In this document: piece after piece, positions 43,334 to 52,272 of the stretch
Position numbering within the stretch: position 1 is the stretch's first letter
Layout: every line of letters starts with the position of its first letter
Assembly (NCBI GenBank): GCA_045563055.1
Contig: JBJKUR010000011.1
Location: 103,682-167,681, forward strand
Length of the DNA stretch: 64,000 bases
Reading direction: 5' to 3'
DNA from: Methylaequor sp045563055
GTDB lineage: Bacteria; Pseudomonadota; Alphaproteobacteria; Methylaequorales; Methylaequoraceae
Program-made: the position numbers and the translations under genes
Notes under the pieces: model-generated
Database searches by the model: none
What the model was told of the DNA's origin: nothing
What the model saw: the letters and a program-made list of their open reading frames with translations, nothing else

Positions 43334-44715
43334 AGTTTTTGAGGCAACCAAGTTATAATCCAAGGGAAGAAGTATAATATTAAAAGTAGAAAAATCTGAA
43401 TAATTATAAAAGGTATGACTCCATAGTAAATTTCACTTGTTTTAATATTATTTGGGCATACTCCTCGTAAATAGAATAATGCAAATCCGAATGGAGGTGT
43501 CAGAAAACTTGTTTGCAAATTAATTGCAAACATCAAAGCCAACCAGATTGGATCATATCCCATTGAAATAAGAGAGGGACCAACGATTGGAACGATCACA
43601 AAAACGATTTGAAAAAAGTCTAAGAAAAAACCTAATAGAAATATTACTATCATTACAAATATAAAAGACGCTACTGCTCCTCCTGGAATAGAGTTAATCA
43701 AGTCTTCAACAATTAAATCACCACCAAACCCCCTAAAGACTAGCGAGAAAAGTGATGCACCTATCAAAATAAAAAAGACCATTGCAGAAATTTTTGAAGT
43801 TTCATCACAGGCATCTAATATTTTTTGGAAATTTATATTTCTCTTTCTCAAAGCAATAAATATTGATCCTAATGCACCTAAAGAAGCAGATTCAGTTGGT
43901 GTTGCAATGCCGAAAAGAATAGATCCTAAAACTATTATAATTAAAAAAAGCGGGGGTGAAATTACCTTTAATGCTTGAATAAAATTAGTCGGAGTGTCTA
44001 AATTGATATTCTGTTTGGGAAAAACATTAGGATTTATTTTGGCACATAAAATAACCCAAAGAAAATACAATAATACTAAAAGTAAACCTGGAATAATTGC
44101 GCCAGCAAATAAATCTATACTACTTACAGGATCAGGAGCTAACTCTCCTGAAATAGCTGATGCCTCTTCATTTGCCCCTTGGAAAACGTCAGCCAAAAGT
44201 ACAAGAACAATTGAAGGAGGTATTATTTGCCCTAGTGTGCCGCTAGCACATATCACTCCGGTAGAAAGTTTTTTATTGTAATTCCATTTTATCATCAATG
44301 GCAAGGATAGTATCCCCATCGTGACAACTGTAGCCCCAACAATACCTGTAGAGGCGGCCATTAAAACTCCAACTATAAGTACAGAGTAAACAAGTCCTCC
44401 TCTTTTATTCCCCCAGAGTTTGCTCATATTCTCGAGTAATTCATTTGCAATTCCAGATTTTTCAAGCATCACACCCATAAAGATAAACAGAGGAACAGCT
44501 ATGAGTGTTTCATTTGTAAGAATACCAAAAATTCTATTTGGAAGTACATTTATTAATACTAAAGGGAAAAGGTCTAAAGTGTAACCTATAAACCCAACTA
44601 TTATTCCAGTGCCTGCTAAAGTTAAAGCTACTGGATATCCAGCTAATAAGAATATTGCTAGTACAAGAAAAAGTAAGAAAGCAAAAAACTCATGATTAAG
44701 TAAATCAATCATCAC
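43330..44715 (-). CDS. dctM: TRAP transporter large permease (DctM)
   Basis: 461 aa with about 12 transmembrane helices, the sodium-coupled transport subunit. Visible motifs: LAIFLLAGYPVALTLAGTG, VPLFIFMGVMLEKSGIA, ASGTLGQIIPPSIVLVLLAD and GIATPTESASLGALGS. The small permease dctQ precedes it with an 11-nt overlap. It is convergent with the binding-protein gene dctP, so stoichiometry must be set by two separate promoters. Confidence 0.95.
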   Translation of the reverse strand: MMIDLLNHEFFAFLLFLVLAIFLLAGYPVALTLAGTGIIVGFIGYTLDLFPLVLINVLPNRIFGILTNETLIAVPLFIFMGVMLEKSGIANELLENMSKLWGNKRGGLVYSVLIVGVLMAASTGIVGATVVTMGILSLPLMIKWNYNKKLSTGVICASGTLGQIIPPSIVLVLLADVFQGANEEASAISGELAPDPVSSIDLFAGAIIPGLLLVLLYFLWVILCAKINPNVFPKQNINLDTPTNFIQALKVISPPLFLIIIVLGSILFGIATPTESASLGALGSIFIALRKRNINFQKILDACDETSKISAMVFFILIGASLFSLVFRGFGGDLIVEDLINSIPGGAVASFIFVMIVIFLLGFFLDFFQIVFVIVPIVGPSLISMGYDPIWLALMFAINLQTSFLTPPFGFALFYLRGVCPNNIKTSEIYYGVIPFIIIQIFLLLILYFFPWIITWLPQKL

Positions 44716-45220
44716 TTTTAAAAAAAATAAAAATTTTATTTATAATTTCCAAAAATATTAAAACTCCCATAAAGAATATAAAAAACTTTAAAATAAATAG
44801 GTTTGGGAGGCCGCCTGACTCTTTAGATCCCTCATTAATAAGAAAAGATCTAAGAAAATATTCATACCCATGAACTATTATAATATAACAAACTGGTAAT
44901 CCAAAAATTAGAGAGCCAAAAAAATCAACTTTTCTTTTTGAATTTTTACTAAGTTTTCTGTAAATAATATCAATCCGTACATGAGAATCTCTTTTTAAAG
45001 TATATGCAATAGCTAGTGAAATTGCACATGCATGAACCCAAATATAAAGATCCTGTAACCATGTAAAACCAATAGAAAATAAATATCTCAATGTAACCGA
45101 GATGCTCACTAAAAGGATTAGCATAAGAACAAGAAAGCTTGCTACCCTTCCAGAATAAATGCTCATTTTATTAAAAAACTCTAATTTAGGAAATTTACTC
45201 ACTAAATTATAATAATACAT
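44705..45220 (-). CDS. dctQ: TRAP transporter small permease (DctQ)
   Basis: 171 aa, four predicted transmembrane helices. The DctQ pattern is seen in VSISVTLRYLFSIGFTWLQD, the ALxxTLKRDSHVRIDII type stretch (AIAYTLKRDSHVRIDIIYR) and the last helix LFILKFFIFFMGVLIFL. Forms the membrane complex with DctM. Divergent from rpmJ across a 44-bp gap. Confidence 0.9.
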   Translation of the reverse strand: MYYYNLVSKFPKLEFFNKMSIYSGRVASFLVLMLILLVSISVTLRYLFSIGFTWLQDLYIWVHACAISLAIAYTLKRDSHVRIDIIYRKLSKNSKRKVDFFGSLIFGLPVCYIIIVHGYEYFLRSFLINEGSKESGGLPNLFILKFFIFFMGVLIFLEIINKIFIFFKSDD

Positions 45221-45264
45221 TTTCTTATATTGACAAATTCTTAGAATTTATTATTTTCATGTTT

Positions 45265-45390
45265 ATGAAAGTTTTACGTTCAATAAAGTCGGCTAAATTA
45301 AGACATCGAGATTGCAGAGTCGTCAAGAGAAAAGGCAGACTTTATGTTATAAATAAAACTGATGCCAGGTTTAAAGCTAGACAAGGTTAA
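45265..45390 (+). CDS. rpmJ: 50S ribosomal protein L36
   Basis: 41 aa, reading MKVLRSIKSAKLRHRDCRVV then KRKGRLYVINKTDARFKARQ. This is the alternative (YkgO-like) L36 form lacking the full zinc-ligand set (only one Cys remains). An upstream ATG (45259) is in frame but the family start is 45265. TTGACA at 45230-45235 is the only clear promoter-like element; with a 16-nt spacer its -10 would end about 7 nt before the ATG and there is no Shine-Dalgarno, so the mRNA may be leaderless. Overlaps pyk tail-to-tail by 4 nt. Confidence 0.95.
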   Translation: MKVLRSIKSAKLRHRDCRVVKRKGRLYVINKTDARFKARQG

Positions 45391-46802
45391 TTGATCCTAG
45401 CAATTCTTAAATTATTTGTAGATCCAGATACTCCAATTGGTGCACCAGCAGTTATTACAACGTAATCTCCTCTTTTTACTATTCCTTCTTTTTTAGCTAA
45501 ATCGCAAGCATTTTCAATCATACCTGAAAAACTTTTGGGTTCTAAAGCGTGAATATTATGAACACCCCAAATCAATGAAAGCTGTCTTGCTGTTAATCTT
45601 TCTGGCGATAAACCAATTATAGGAACTGTGGGACGTTCTCGGGCTGCTCGTTTTGCAGTTCCTCCAGACCTGGTATATGTGAAAATCGCTTTTGCTAATA
45701 CTGTTTTAACAACTTGGGATGCTGCCGAACTGATTGCATCAGATGTAGTTTCTTCAAGTTTAATTTTTTTGCTGTTAAGCATCTGTCTATAAGAGAAATC
45801 ATTTTCAACTCCTCTAATAATCCTATCCATAATTTGAACTGATTCTACTGGAAATTTTCCAGAAGCAGTTTCAGCTGAAAGCATTACGCAATCAACCGCA
45901 TCAAAAACGGCTGTCGCAACATCTGAAGCTTCAGCTCTAGTCGGAGATGGAGAAGCAACCATTGAATCAAGCATTTGGGTTGCAACAACTAACGGTTTGC
46001 CCTGATTTCTGCATTCATCTACTAATCTTTTTTGTATAATTGGGACTTCCTCCGGTGGCATTTCAACTCCTAAATCGCCTCTTGCAACCATTGCGGCGTC
46101 GCAATGGTATAAAATTTCTTCCATTCTTTTTATTGCTAATGGTTTCTCAAATTTTGCCATTACAGCTGTTTGCTCACCAGTATATTTTTTTAAATCTAAG
46201 AGATCTTTTGTCTTCTGAACAAAAGAAAGCGCAACATAATCCAAGCTTAGATTTAGGCAAAGTTCTAGATCTTTGATATCCTTTTTTGTTAATGAAGACA
46301 TTTTAATCAGTGTTTCTGGTATATTAACACCTTTTTTATTTGATATTTTCCCCCCATTAATAACTTCCGTTGTGATCTTGTCAGAACTTACAGAGTTGAC
46401 GTTGAGGATGATTTTGCCATCGTCGACAAGAATTTTATTATTTTTTTTTACAGATTTAAAAATTTCTGGATGTGGAAGGAAAACTCTTTTTTTATTTCCA
46501 GGTTTAGGATTTAAGTCGAGATAAAACTTTTGATTATCTTTTAAAATTTCTGTGGAGTTTTGAAAGGTTCCAATTCTTATTTTTGGTCCTTGTAAATCTC
46601 CTAATATTGCAATTGGTCTGCCTAATCTTTTCTCATATTGTCTGATATGATAAACTCTTCGTCTATGATCTTCATGTGTTCCATGACTAAAGTTTAAACG
46701 GAAAATATCAGCGCCTGCCTGAAAAAGAGAATGTATTTTTATGGGAGAGGATGATGACGGTCCAAGCGTGGCTATAATTTTAGTATTTCTATTTCTTAAC
46801 AT
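45387..46802 (-). CDS. pyk: Pyruvate kinase
   Basis: Converts phosphoenolpyruvate and ADP to pyruvate and ATP. 471 aa, normal. ATLGPSSSSPIKIHSLF near the N-terminus, FRLNFSHGTHEDH, MAKFEKPLAIKRMEEI, the signature MVARGDLGVEMPPEEVPIIQ and CVMLSAETASGKFPVE are all intact, and the C-terminal allosteric domain ends VSGSTNNLRI. Its stop overlaps rpmJ by 4 nt; the pairing with rpmJ is common in Alphaproteobacteria. Confidence 0.97.
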   Translation of the reverse strand: MLRNRNTKIIATLGPSSSSPIKIHSLFQAGADIFRLNFSHGTHEDHRRRVYHIRQYEKRLGRPIAILGDLQGPKIRIGTFQNSTEILKDNQKFYLDLNPKPGNKKRVFLPHPEIFKSVKKNNKILVDDGKIILNVNSVSSDKITTEVINGGKISNKKGVNIPETLIKMSSLTKKDIKDLELCLNLSLDYVALSFVQKTKDLLDLKKYTGEQTAVMAKFEKPLAIKRMEEILYHCDAAMVARGDLGVEMPPEEVPIIQKRLVDECRNQGKPLVVATQMLDSMVASPSPTRAEASDVATAVFDAVDCVMLSAETASGKFPVESVQIMDRIIRGVENDFSYRQMLNSKKIKLEETTSDAISSAASQVVKTVLAKAIFTYTRSGGTAKRAARERPTVPIIGLSPERLTARQLSLIWGVHNIHALEPKSFSGMIENACDLAKKEGIVKRGDYVVITAGAPIGVSGSTNNLRIARIN

Positions 46803-46855
46803 TTGATTAGATATTTATACTACACTAAAAACCAGTTTTATATATAAATAATTTT

Positions 46856-47599
46856 ATGCCACATGTATGTTTTTCAAAAGATTTTTCAAAGTCACAAAAG
46901 TTTTCCGCAGACATTATTTTTATTTGTGACCATGCGAGCAACTTCATTCCTGAAAGTTATAATGATTTAGGTCTATCTAAAAAAAATTTAAATACTCACA
47001 TTGCTTATGATATCGGGGCTAAAAAATTAACAGTTCACTTAGCAAAAACTCTTAATCAAAATTATTTTATATCAAATTTTTCAAGACTTTTAATTGATCC
47101 TAATAGAGATTTAAAAGACAGCAGTCTAATTTTGTCAAATTCTTTTAACATCAATATACCAGGAAATGAAAAAATAGGTATCGAAGAGAGAAAAGTAAGA
47201 ATAAAACAATTTTATATTCCATATCACAAAAAACTTTTCAAATTTGTACAAAAAAAAATAGAAAAATCAAAAAGTGTTATTCTTATATCCATTCATACTT
47301 TTAATAAGGTAACCCCTAAATCTAATAGATCGGTAGAGGTTGGGCTACTTTGGAATAAGAATATGGAGCTCTTACTTCCTATTCAAAAGAAACTTTTAAA
47401 TATGAAAATCCATGTTGGAAGGAATTATCCTTATTCAGGATTTCATTATAATCATACGTTGGACAAGCTAATAGAGAACTTTAACCTTGATACCATTTCA
47501 ATAGAAATAAGAAACGATTTGATTTGTTCTCAAAAAGGAATTAAAAAATATGTACATATATTTGAAAACATCTTTAAAGGGCTTTTAAATGTTAAATAA
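46856..47599 (+). CDS. N-formylglutamate amidohydrolase family protein
   Basis: 247 aa. Motifs FICDHASNFIPESYNDLGLS, HIAYDIGAKKLTVHLA, SNFSRLLIDPNRDLKD and SIHTFNKV match the FGase family. The classic member (HutG) releases glutamate from N-formylglutamate in histidine degradation, but no other hut gene is present here, so the true substrate is open. It overlaps DUF1244 by 11 nt; this FGase-DUF1244-(pyk) proximity recurs in Alphaproteobacteria. Confidence 0.85.
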   Translation: MPHVCFSKDFSKSQKFSADIIFICDHASNFIPESYNDLGLSKKNLNTHIAYDIGAKKLTVHLAKTLNQNYFISNFSRLLIDPNRDLKDSSLILSNSFNINIPGNEKIGIEERKVRIKQFYIPYHKKLFKFVQKKIEKSKSVILISIHTFNKVTPKSNRSVEVGLLWNKNMELLLPIQKKLLNMKIHVGRNYPYSGFHYNHTLDKLIENFNLDTISIEIRNDLICSQKGIKKYVHIFENIFKGLLNVK

Positions 47600-47849
47600 C
47601 GAAGAAAGAGAAAAAATTGAAGCAGCTACTTTTCGTAGACTTGTTAGTCATCTTCAGAAAAACACTAGTTTACAAAATATAGATTTGATGAATTTAGCAG
47701 GTTTCTGCAGAAATTGTCTGTCTAAGTGGATGGTTGAGGAAGCAAGCAAAAAAAGCGTAAACTTAGACTATGAAATGGTCAGAAACGAAATTTATGGTAT
47801 GGATTACGCGCAGTGGAAAAAAAAATATCAAAAACCAATTGAAGAATGA
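47589..47849 (+). CDS. DUF1244 family protein
   Basis: 86 aa. Residues TFRRLVSHLQKNTSLQNIDL, MNLAGFCRNCLSKWMVEEA and YGMDYAQWKKKYQ match DUF1244, a small helical family with a conserved FCRNCL motif and no known function. Overlaps FGase by 11 nt and the epimerase by 4 nt (ATGA), so the three form one transcription unit. Confidence 0.9.
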   Translation: MLNNEEREKIEAATFRRLVSHLQKNTSLQNIDLMNLAGFCRNCLSKWMVEEASKKSVNLDYEMVRNEIYGMDYAQWKKKYQKPIEE

Positions 47850-48804
47850 AAATCTTGATTACCGGTGCAGCTGGTTTTATTGGCTTTCATTCATCTTTAG
47901 CTATATTAAAAAATAAAAATCAAGTTTTTGGTTTGGATAATCTAAACGATTACTATGATGTTAATTTAAAAAAAGATAGATTAAAGATACTTAGATCAAA
48001 AAAAAATTTTACGTTTATTAAAGGTGATATTGAAGATAAAAAGATTTTTGGAAAGTTAAAGAATTATAAAATCGATATTATTCTAAATCTTGCAGCACAA
48101 GCAGGAGTTAGATATTCTCTTAAAAATCCATATTCATACGTTCAATCTAATATTTTGGGACAACTAAATTTATTGGAATACGCTAAAAAAAACAATGTTA
48201 AGAAATTTATTTATGCCAGCTCTTCATCTGTGTATGGCGGAAATAAAGTCTTACCATTTTCTGTAAAAGATAGAGTTGACAATCCAGTATCTTTATATGC
48301 AGCTTCAAAAAAATCAGCTGAATTACTTGCAGAATGTTATTCCCACTTATTTCAAATTAATTGTATAGGTTTAAGATTTTTTACAGTTTACGGTCCTTGG
48401 GGTAGGCCAGACATGGCGACATTTATCTTTACAAAAAAATATTAGAGAAAAAAAGTATAAATATTTTTAATTATGGGGAAATGCAAAGAGATTTTACTTA
48501 TATAGATGACATTGTTCAGGGTATCATGGGTGCAATAAAAATATCTGGGAAAAGTAAACATAAGATTTATAATTTAGGAAATAGCAACCCTGAAATCTTG
48601 TTAAATTTTATTCAAGTAATAGAGAAAAATCTTGGAATTAAAGCAAAAAAAAAATTCCTACCTTTGCAACCTGGAGATGTTGAAAAGACTTTTGCTGATA
48701 TTTCTGACAGTAAAAATGATTTGGGATTTTCTCCACAAACACAAATAAAAGATGGGGTTCCCAATTTTATAAAATGGTATAAAGAATATTTTAAAATTCA
48801 ATAA
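47846..48804 (+). CDS. UDP-sugar epimerase (UDP-glucuronate 4-epimerase type), apparent 1-nt frameshift
   Basis: Extended short-chain dehydrogenase. The first part (47846-48445) has TGAAGFIGFHSSLAIL for NAD binding, LDNLNDYYDVNLKKDRL, AQAGVRYSLKNPYSYV and the catalytic Y-x3-K in SLYAASKKSAELLAE. It stops after GPWGRPDMATFIFTKKY. The normal continuation (ILEKKSINIFNYGEMQRDFT) is read one frame over. Adding one A to the 7-A run near 48432-48438 joins both into a ~319-aa protein of normal length ending in ADISDSKNDLGFSP. The sequence fits UDP-GlcA/UDP-Glc 4-epimerases of surface polysaccharide synthesis. Confidence 0.85.
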
Positions 48805-50486
48805 AGTTTATTAATTTCGTCTGAGAACCCCTTAAATACTTCATCTCTTTTAATTTTTTGGGTCTGGGTCAAATATCCGTCCTCATAAGTTAAAGGTTTA
48901 TCAACAATTATGAATTTTCTAATTTTTTCTATTGAATTTAGACTTTTATTCAAATTATTTATTATTTTTTTAACTTGCTGAGATGAAATTCTATCATTAA
49001 CTACTACTAAACCAACTAAGTATGGTTTATTATCTCCAAAGATAACTGCCTGAGTAATTTCTATGTTCTCAGTCAGCTTAGTTTCTATTTTTTGGACTGA
49101 AATATTGTCGCCTCCAGAAGTTACTAATAGGTCCTTTTTTCTTCCGTTGATTATTAATCTTCCAATTTTATCAAAATATCCCAAGTCACCAGTATATAAC
49201 CAGCCATCTATTAAAGTCTCTTTAGTGAGTTTTGAATTTTTCCAGTAGCCTAACATCACATTATCTCCTTTTACTAGAATCTCATTATCCTCAGAAATTT
49301 TAACCTCTACATTTTTCACTGGAAAACCAACTGAGCTTGGTTCATTTTGGTTGCGTAAGTTGCAACTTATTAAAGGTGCTGCTTCTGTTTGACCGTACCC
49401 TTGTAATAATTCTAACCCCATCTTGTTAAAGAAAAATCCAATTTTGGGGCTTAATGCTGCCCCTCCTGAAATCAGTGCTTTTACTTTGCCGCCAAAAACA
49501 TTTTTAATTTGCTTTTTTAAAAACAAATCAATCAATATTTTTACTATTAAATAGTTCAAATAACCTCTATTTTTATCTATTCCATTGAATATTATTGAAA
49601 TAATAAAAGATTTAAATTTATCAGTAGATTTCATCTGACCTCTGATTTTCTTATATATATTTTCATATAACCTTGGCACTGCCGAGAATATTGTTGGCTT
49701 GACCTCTTTAATTTCTGATAATAATTTTTCAAGTGATGTGCAAAAATAAATTTCTCCTCCAATAAGCATTGGAAAGTAAAGACCAGCCATTCTCTCATAA
49801 GAGTGAGATAATGGAAGGAATGATAAAAATCTTTCATGGGTAATTTTAAAGTCAGATAAAATATCTAACGAAGCCCTCAAGTTGTGCAAGAGTGCTTTAT
49901 GACTTAATACTACACCTTTTGGGTTTCCACTTGTTCCTGAGGTATAGATTATAGTTGAAATATCTTCACTTTTTAATTTTGGAAGATGATTTGTTTTTTC
50001 TTTTTTTGAAATGATAAATTTATATGAAATAAGATTATCGGATTTGTTTATACTGACTATTCTTTTTTGATTAAAATTTTTTAGGAAAACATAATTTTGC
50101 TTATAAATTTTTTCATCTTCGAGAATTATAATTTTGGGCTTGGAGTTTTTTACAATGAACTGATTGTCACTAACATTATTTGTAACAAAAGATGGCACAG
50201 ATACTCCTCCGGCTAGCATTATAGCAATATCGAATTCAACCCACTCTTTTCTATTCGATGATAATAAAAAGACTCTTTCTCCCTTTTTCAATCCAACACT
50301 TTGAAAAAAAGAAACTAACTTATTAATAATAAAGTTTGTTTTCTGGAAAGACTGACCAAGCCATTCTTTTTCAATTTTTGAAAATAAAAATTCTTTTTCA
50401 GGATGATTATTCCGGTAAAATTTAAAAATATCAGTTAAATTAGTTGCATTATTTAAAATACTTGTAATATTAAATTTTGTATTCAT
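48798..50486 (-). CDS. AMP-dependent long-chain acyl-CoA synthetase
   Basis: An ANL-superfamily enzyme activating fatty acids to acyl-CoA through acyl-AMP. 562 aa. Motifs: IIYTSGTSGNPKGVVLSHKA (P-loop-like A3), LSFLPLSHSYERMAG, LLQGYGQTEAAPLISCN (A5), WLYTGDLGYFD (A7) and INGRKKDLLVTSGGDNIS (A8). The bacterial FAA1-like long-chain subgroup fits best. Ends 7 nt inside the epimerase gene on the other strand. Only 28 bp separate its start from pepF. Confidence 0.9.
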   Translation of the reverse strand: MNTKFNITSILNNATNLTDIFKFYRNNHPEKEFLFSKIEKEWLGQSFQKTNFIINKLVSFFQSVGLKKGERVFLLSSNRKEWVEFDIAIMLAGGVSVPSFVTNNVSDNQFIVKNSKPKIIILEDEKIYKQNYVFLKNFNQKRIVSINKSDNLISYKFIISKKEKTNHLPKLKSEDISTIIYTSGTSGNPKGVVLSHKALLHNLRASLDILSDFKITHERFLSFLPLSHSYERMAGLYFPMLIGGEIYFCTSLEKLLSEIKEVKPTIFSAVPRLYENIYKKIRGQMKSTDKFKSFIISIIFNGIDKNRGYLNYLIVKILIDLFLKKQIKNVFGGKVKALISGGAALSPKIGFFFNKMGLELLQGYGQTEAAPLISCNLRNQNEPSSVGFPVKNVEVKISEDNEILVKGDNVMLGYWKNSKLTKETLIDGWLYTGDLGYFDKIGRLIINGRKKDLLVTSGGDNISVQKIETKLTENIEITQAVIFGDNKPYLVGLVVVNDRISSQQVKKIINNLNKSLNSIEKIRKFIIVDKPLTYEDGYLTQTQKIKRDEVFKGFSDEINKLY

Positions 50487-50514
50487 TTTATGATATAACT
50501 ACTAAATATTTTTT

Positions 50515-52263
50515 ATGTCAAATTTACCATCCTGGAATCTCGCGGATTTTTATCCAAGTTTTAAATCCAAACTAATAATCGATGATTTAAATCTTCTTAA
50601 AAAAGATACACACTCATTTCAGAAGAAATTTAAAAATAAACTTAAAAATCTCTCAAAAAATCAACTGCTCAATTCCTTAAAACAATACGAAAAACTTGAG
50701 GAGAAGATATATTTTATAAAAAGTTTTTCCTTTCTTACACATTGCACAGACCAGCTTAATAAAGAAAAAAATAAGTTTTATCAAAGCACAAGTGAAACAC
50801 TTTCTAATATAGAAAAAAATTTGGTTTTCTTTTGTCTAGAACTCAACAACCTCGGTAAGGAAAAAATAAGACAATTTGACAAGACCAGATATGAAAGTTG
50901 GATAAAAAATTTATCAAAATTTAAAAAGTATCAGCAGTCAGAAAATATTGAAAAGCTTCTAATGGAAAAGTCTTTAACAAGCTCTTCCGCATGGATTAAA
51001 TTCTTTGATCAAACAATGACTAGATTAAAGTTTAAATTTAGAAATAAGAATTTATCAGAAACAGAAATACTAAATCTCTTTTCGTCTCCTCAACAAAGCA
51101 TAAGAAAGGATGCCGCATTGAGCTTCGGTAAAACCTTAAAAGATAATATATTTAACTTTACTTTTATAATGAATAATATCTCAAAAGACCTTGATATTGA
51201 TAAAAACCTTCGAGGTTTTGACTATTCAGAGTCTTCTCGCCATCTATCAAATCAAATTGAAAAGAAAGATGTCGATTCTCTTGTTAAAACTGTCAAGTCT
51301 AATTACTCGCTAATATGTCATAGATATTATAACTATAAGGCCAAATATTTTGGAAAAAAAAAGTTGGATTTCTGGGATAGAAACGCTCCTTATCCTAGAG
51401 CAAAGATTCAAAATATCTCTTGGAATGAAGCTCAGTCTATAGTTTTTGAGTCTTATAATAGTTTTGACAAAAGGGCAGGTGAAGTCGTCAAAATGTTTTT
51501 CGATAATTCCTGGATTCATGCTTCTCCTATGAACGGAAAAACCTCTGGAGCTTTTTCTCACCCAACTGTACCATCATGTCATCCCTATATTTTATTAAAT
51601 TATCAGGGTAGAACAAGGGACGTAATGACATTAGCCCATGAACTAGGCCATGGAATACATCAGTATCTAGCAAATAAGCAAGGTCTATTGTTAGCGGACA
51701 CACCCTTAACTTTAGCTGAAACCGCAAGTGTTTTTGGAGAGATGTTAACGTTCAAATCCCTAATTAAAAATGCCAAAAATCAGAAAGAAAAAATTTACTT
51801 ATTGAGAAGCAAAATCGAAGACATGATAAATACAGTATTCAGACAAATATCCTTTTTTATATTTGAGAGAAATATTCATACTATGAGAATAAAAACGGAA
51901 TTGTCTGAAGATGATATATCCGATATATGGATGGAAACGCAAAAAGAAAGTCTTGGTCCTTCTGTTAATCTAACAAGAGATTATCAATACTTCTGGTCAT
52001 ATATACCTCATTTTATTCACTCACCATTTTATGTTTATGCATATGCTTTTGGTGATTGTTTAGTTAACTCCTTATATTCAAGTTATGAAAAATCATCCAA
52101 TGGGTTCAATGATAAATATCTTGATATGCTCAAAGCAGGAGGATCGCAGGATTATCATAAACTTCTAAATCGATTTGAATTAAATCCAAAGAGTAGTAAC
52201 TTTTGGCAATTAGGAATGAATCTAATTAAAAATCTGATAGATGATTTGGAAAAAATAAGTTAA
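50515..52263 (+). CDS. pepF: M3 family oligoendopeptidase (PepF type)
   Basis: A cytoplasmic zinc metallopeptidase that degrades oligopeptides. 582 aa. The zinc site HELGHGIHQ lies at about residue 378, with the third ligand Glu in LTLAETASVFGEM, as in M3B/PepF. Further motifs are FWDRNAPYPR upstream and SGAFSHPTVPSCHPYILLNY. No signal peptide. Possibly co-transcribed with pntAA, 9 nt downstream. Confidence 0.93.
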   Translation: MSNLPSWNLADFYPSFKSKLIIDDLNLLKKDTHSFQKKFKNKLKNLSKNQLLNSLKQYEKLEEKIYFIKSFSFLTHCTDQLNKEKNKFYQSTSETLSNIEKNLVFFCLELNNLGKEKIRQFDKTRYESWIKNLSKFKKYQQSENIEKLLMEKSLTSSSAWIKFFDQTMTRLKFKFRNKNLSETEILNLFSSPQQSIRKDAALSFGKTLKDNIFNFTFIMNNISKDLDIDKNLRGFDYSESSRHLSNQIEKKDVDSLVKTVKSNYSLICHRYYNYKAKYFGKKKLDFWDRNAPYPRAKIQNISWNEAQSIVFESYNSFDKRAGEVVKMFFDNSWIHASPMNGKTSGAFSHPTVPSCHPYILLNYQGRTRDVMTLAHELGHGIHQYLANKQGLLLADTPLTLAETASVFGEMLTFKSLIKNAKNQKEKIYLLRSKIEDMINTVFRQISFFIFERNIHTMRIKTELSEDDISDIWMETQKESLGPSVNLTRDYQYFWSYIPHFIHSPFYVYAYAFGDCLVNSLYSSYEKSSNGFNDKYLDMLKAGGSQDYHKLLNRFELNPKSSNFWQLGMNLIKNLIDDLEKIS

Positions 52264-52272
52264 TTTAATCAA

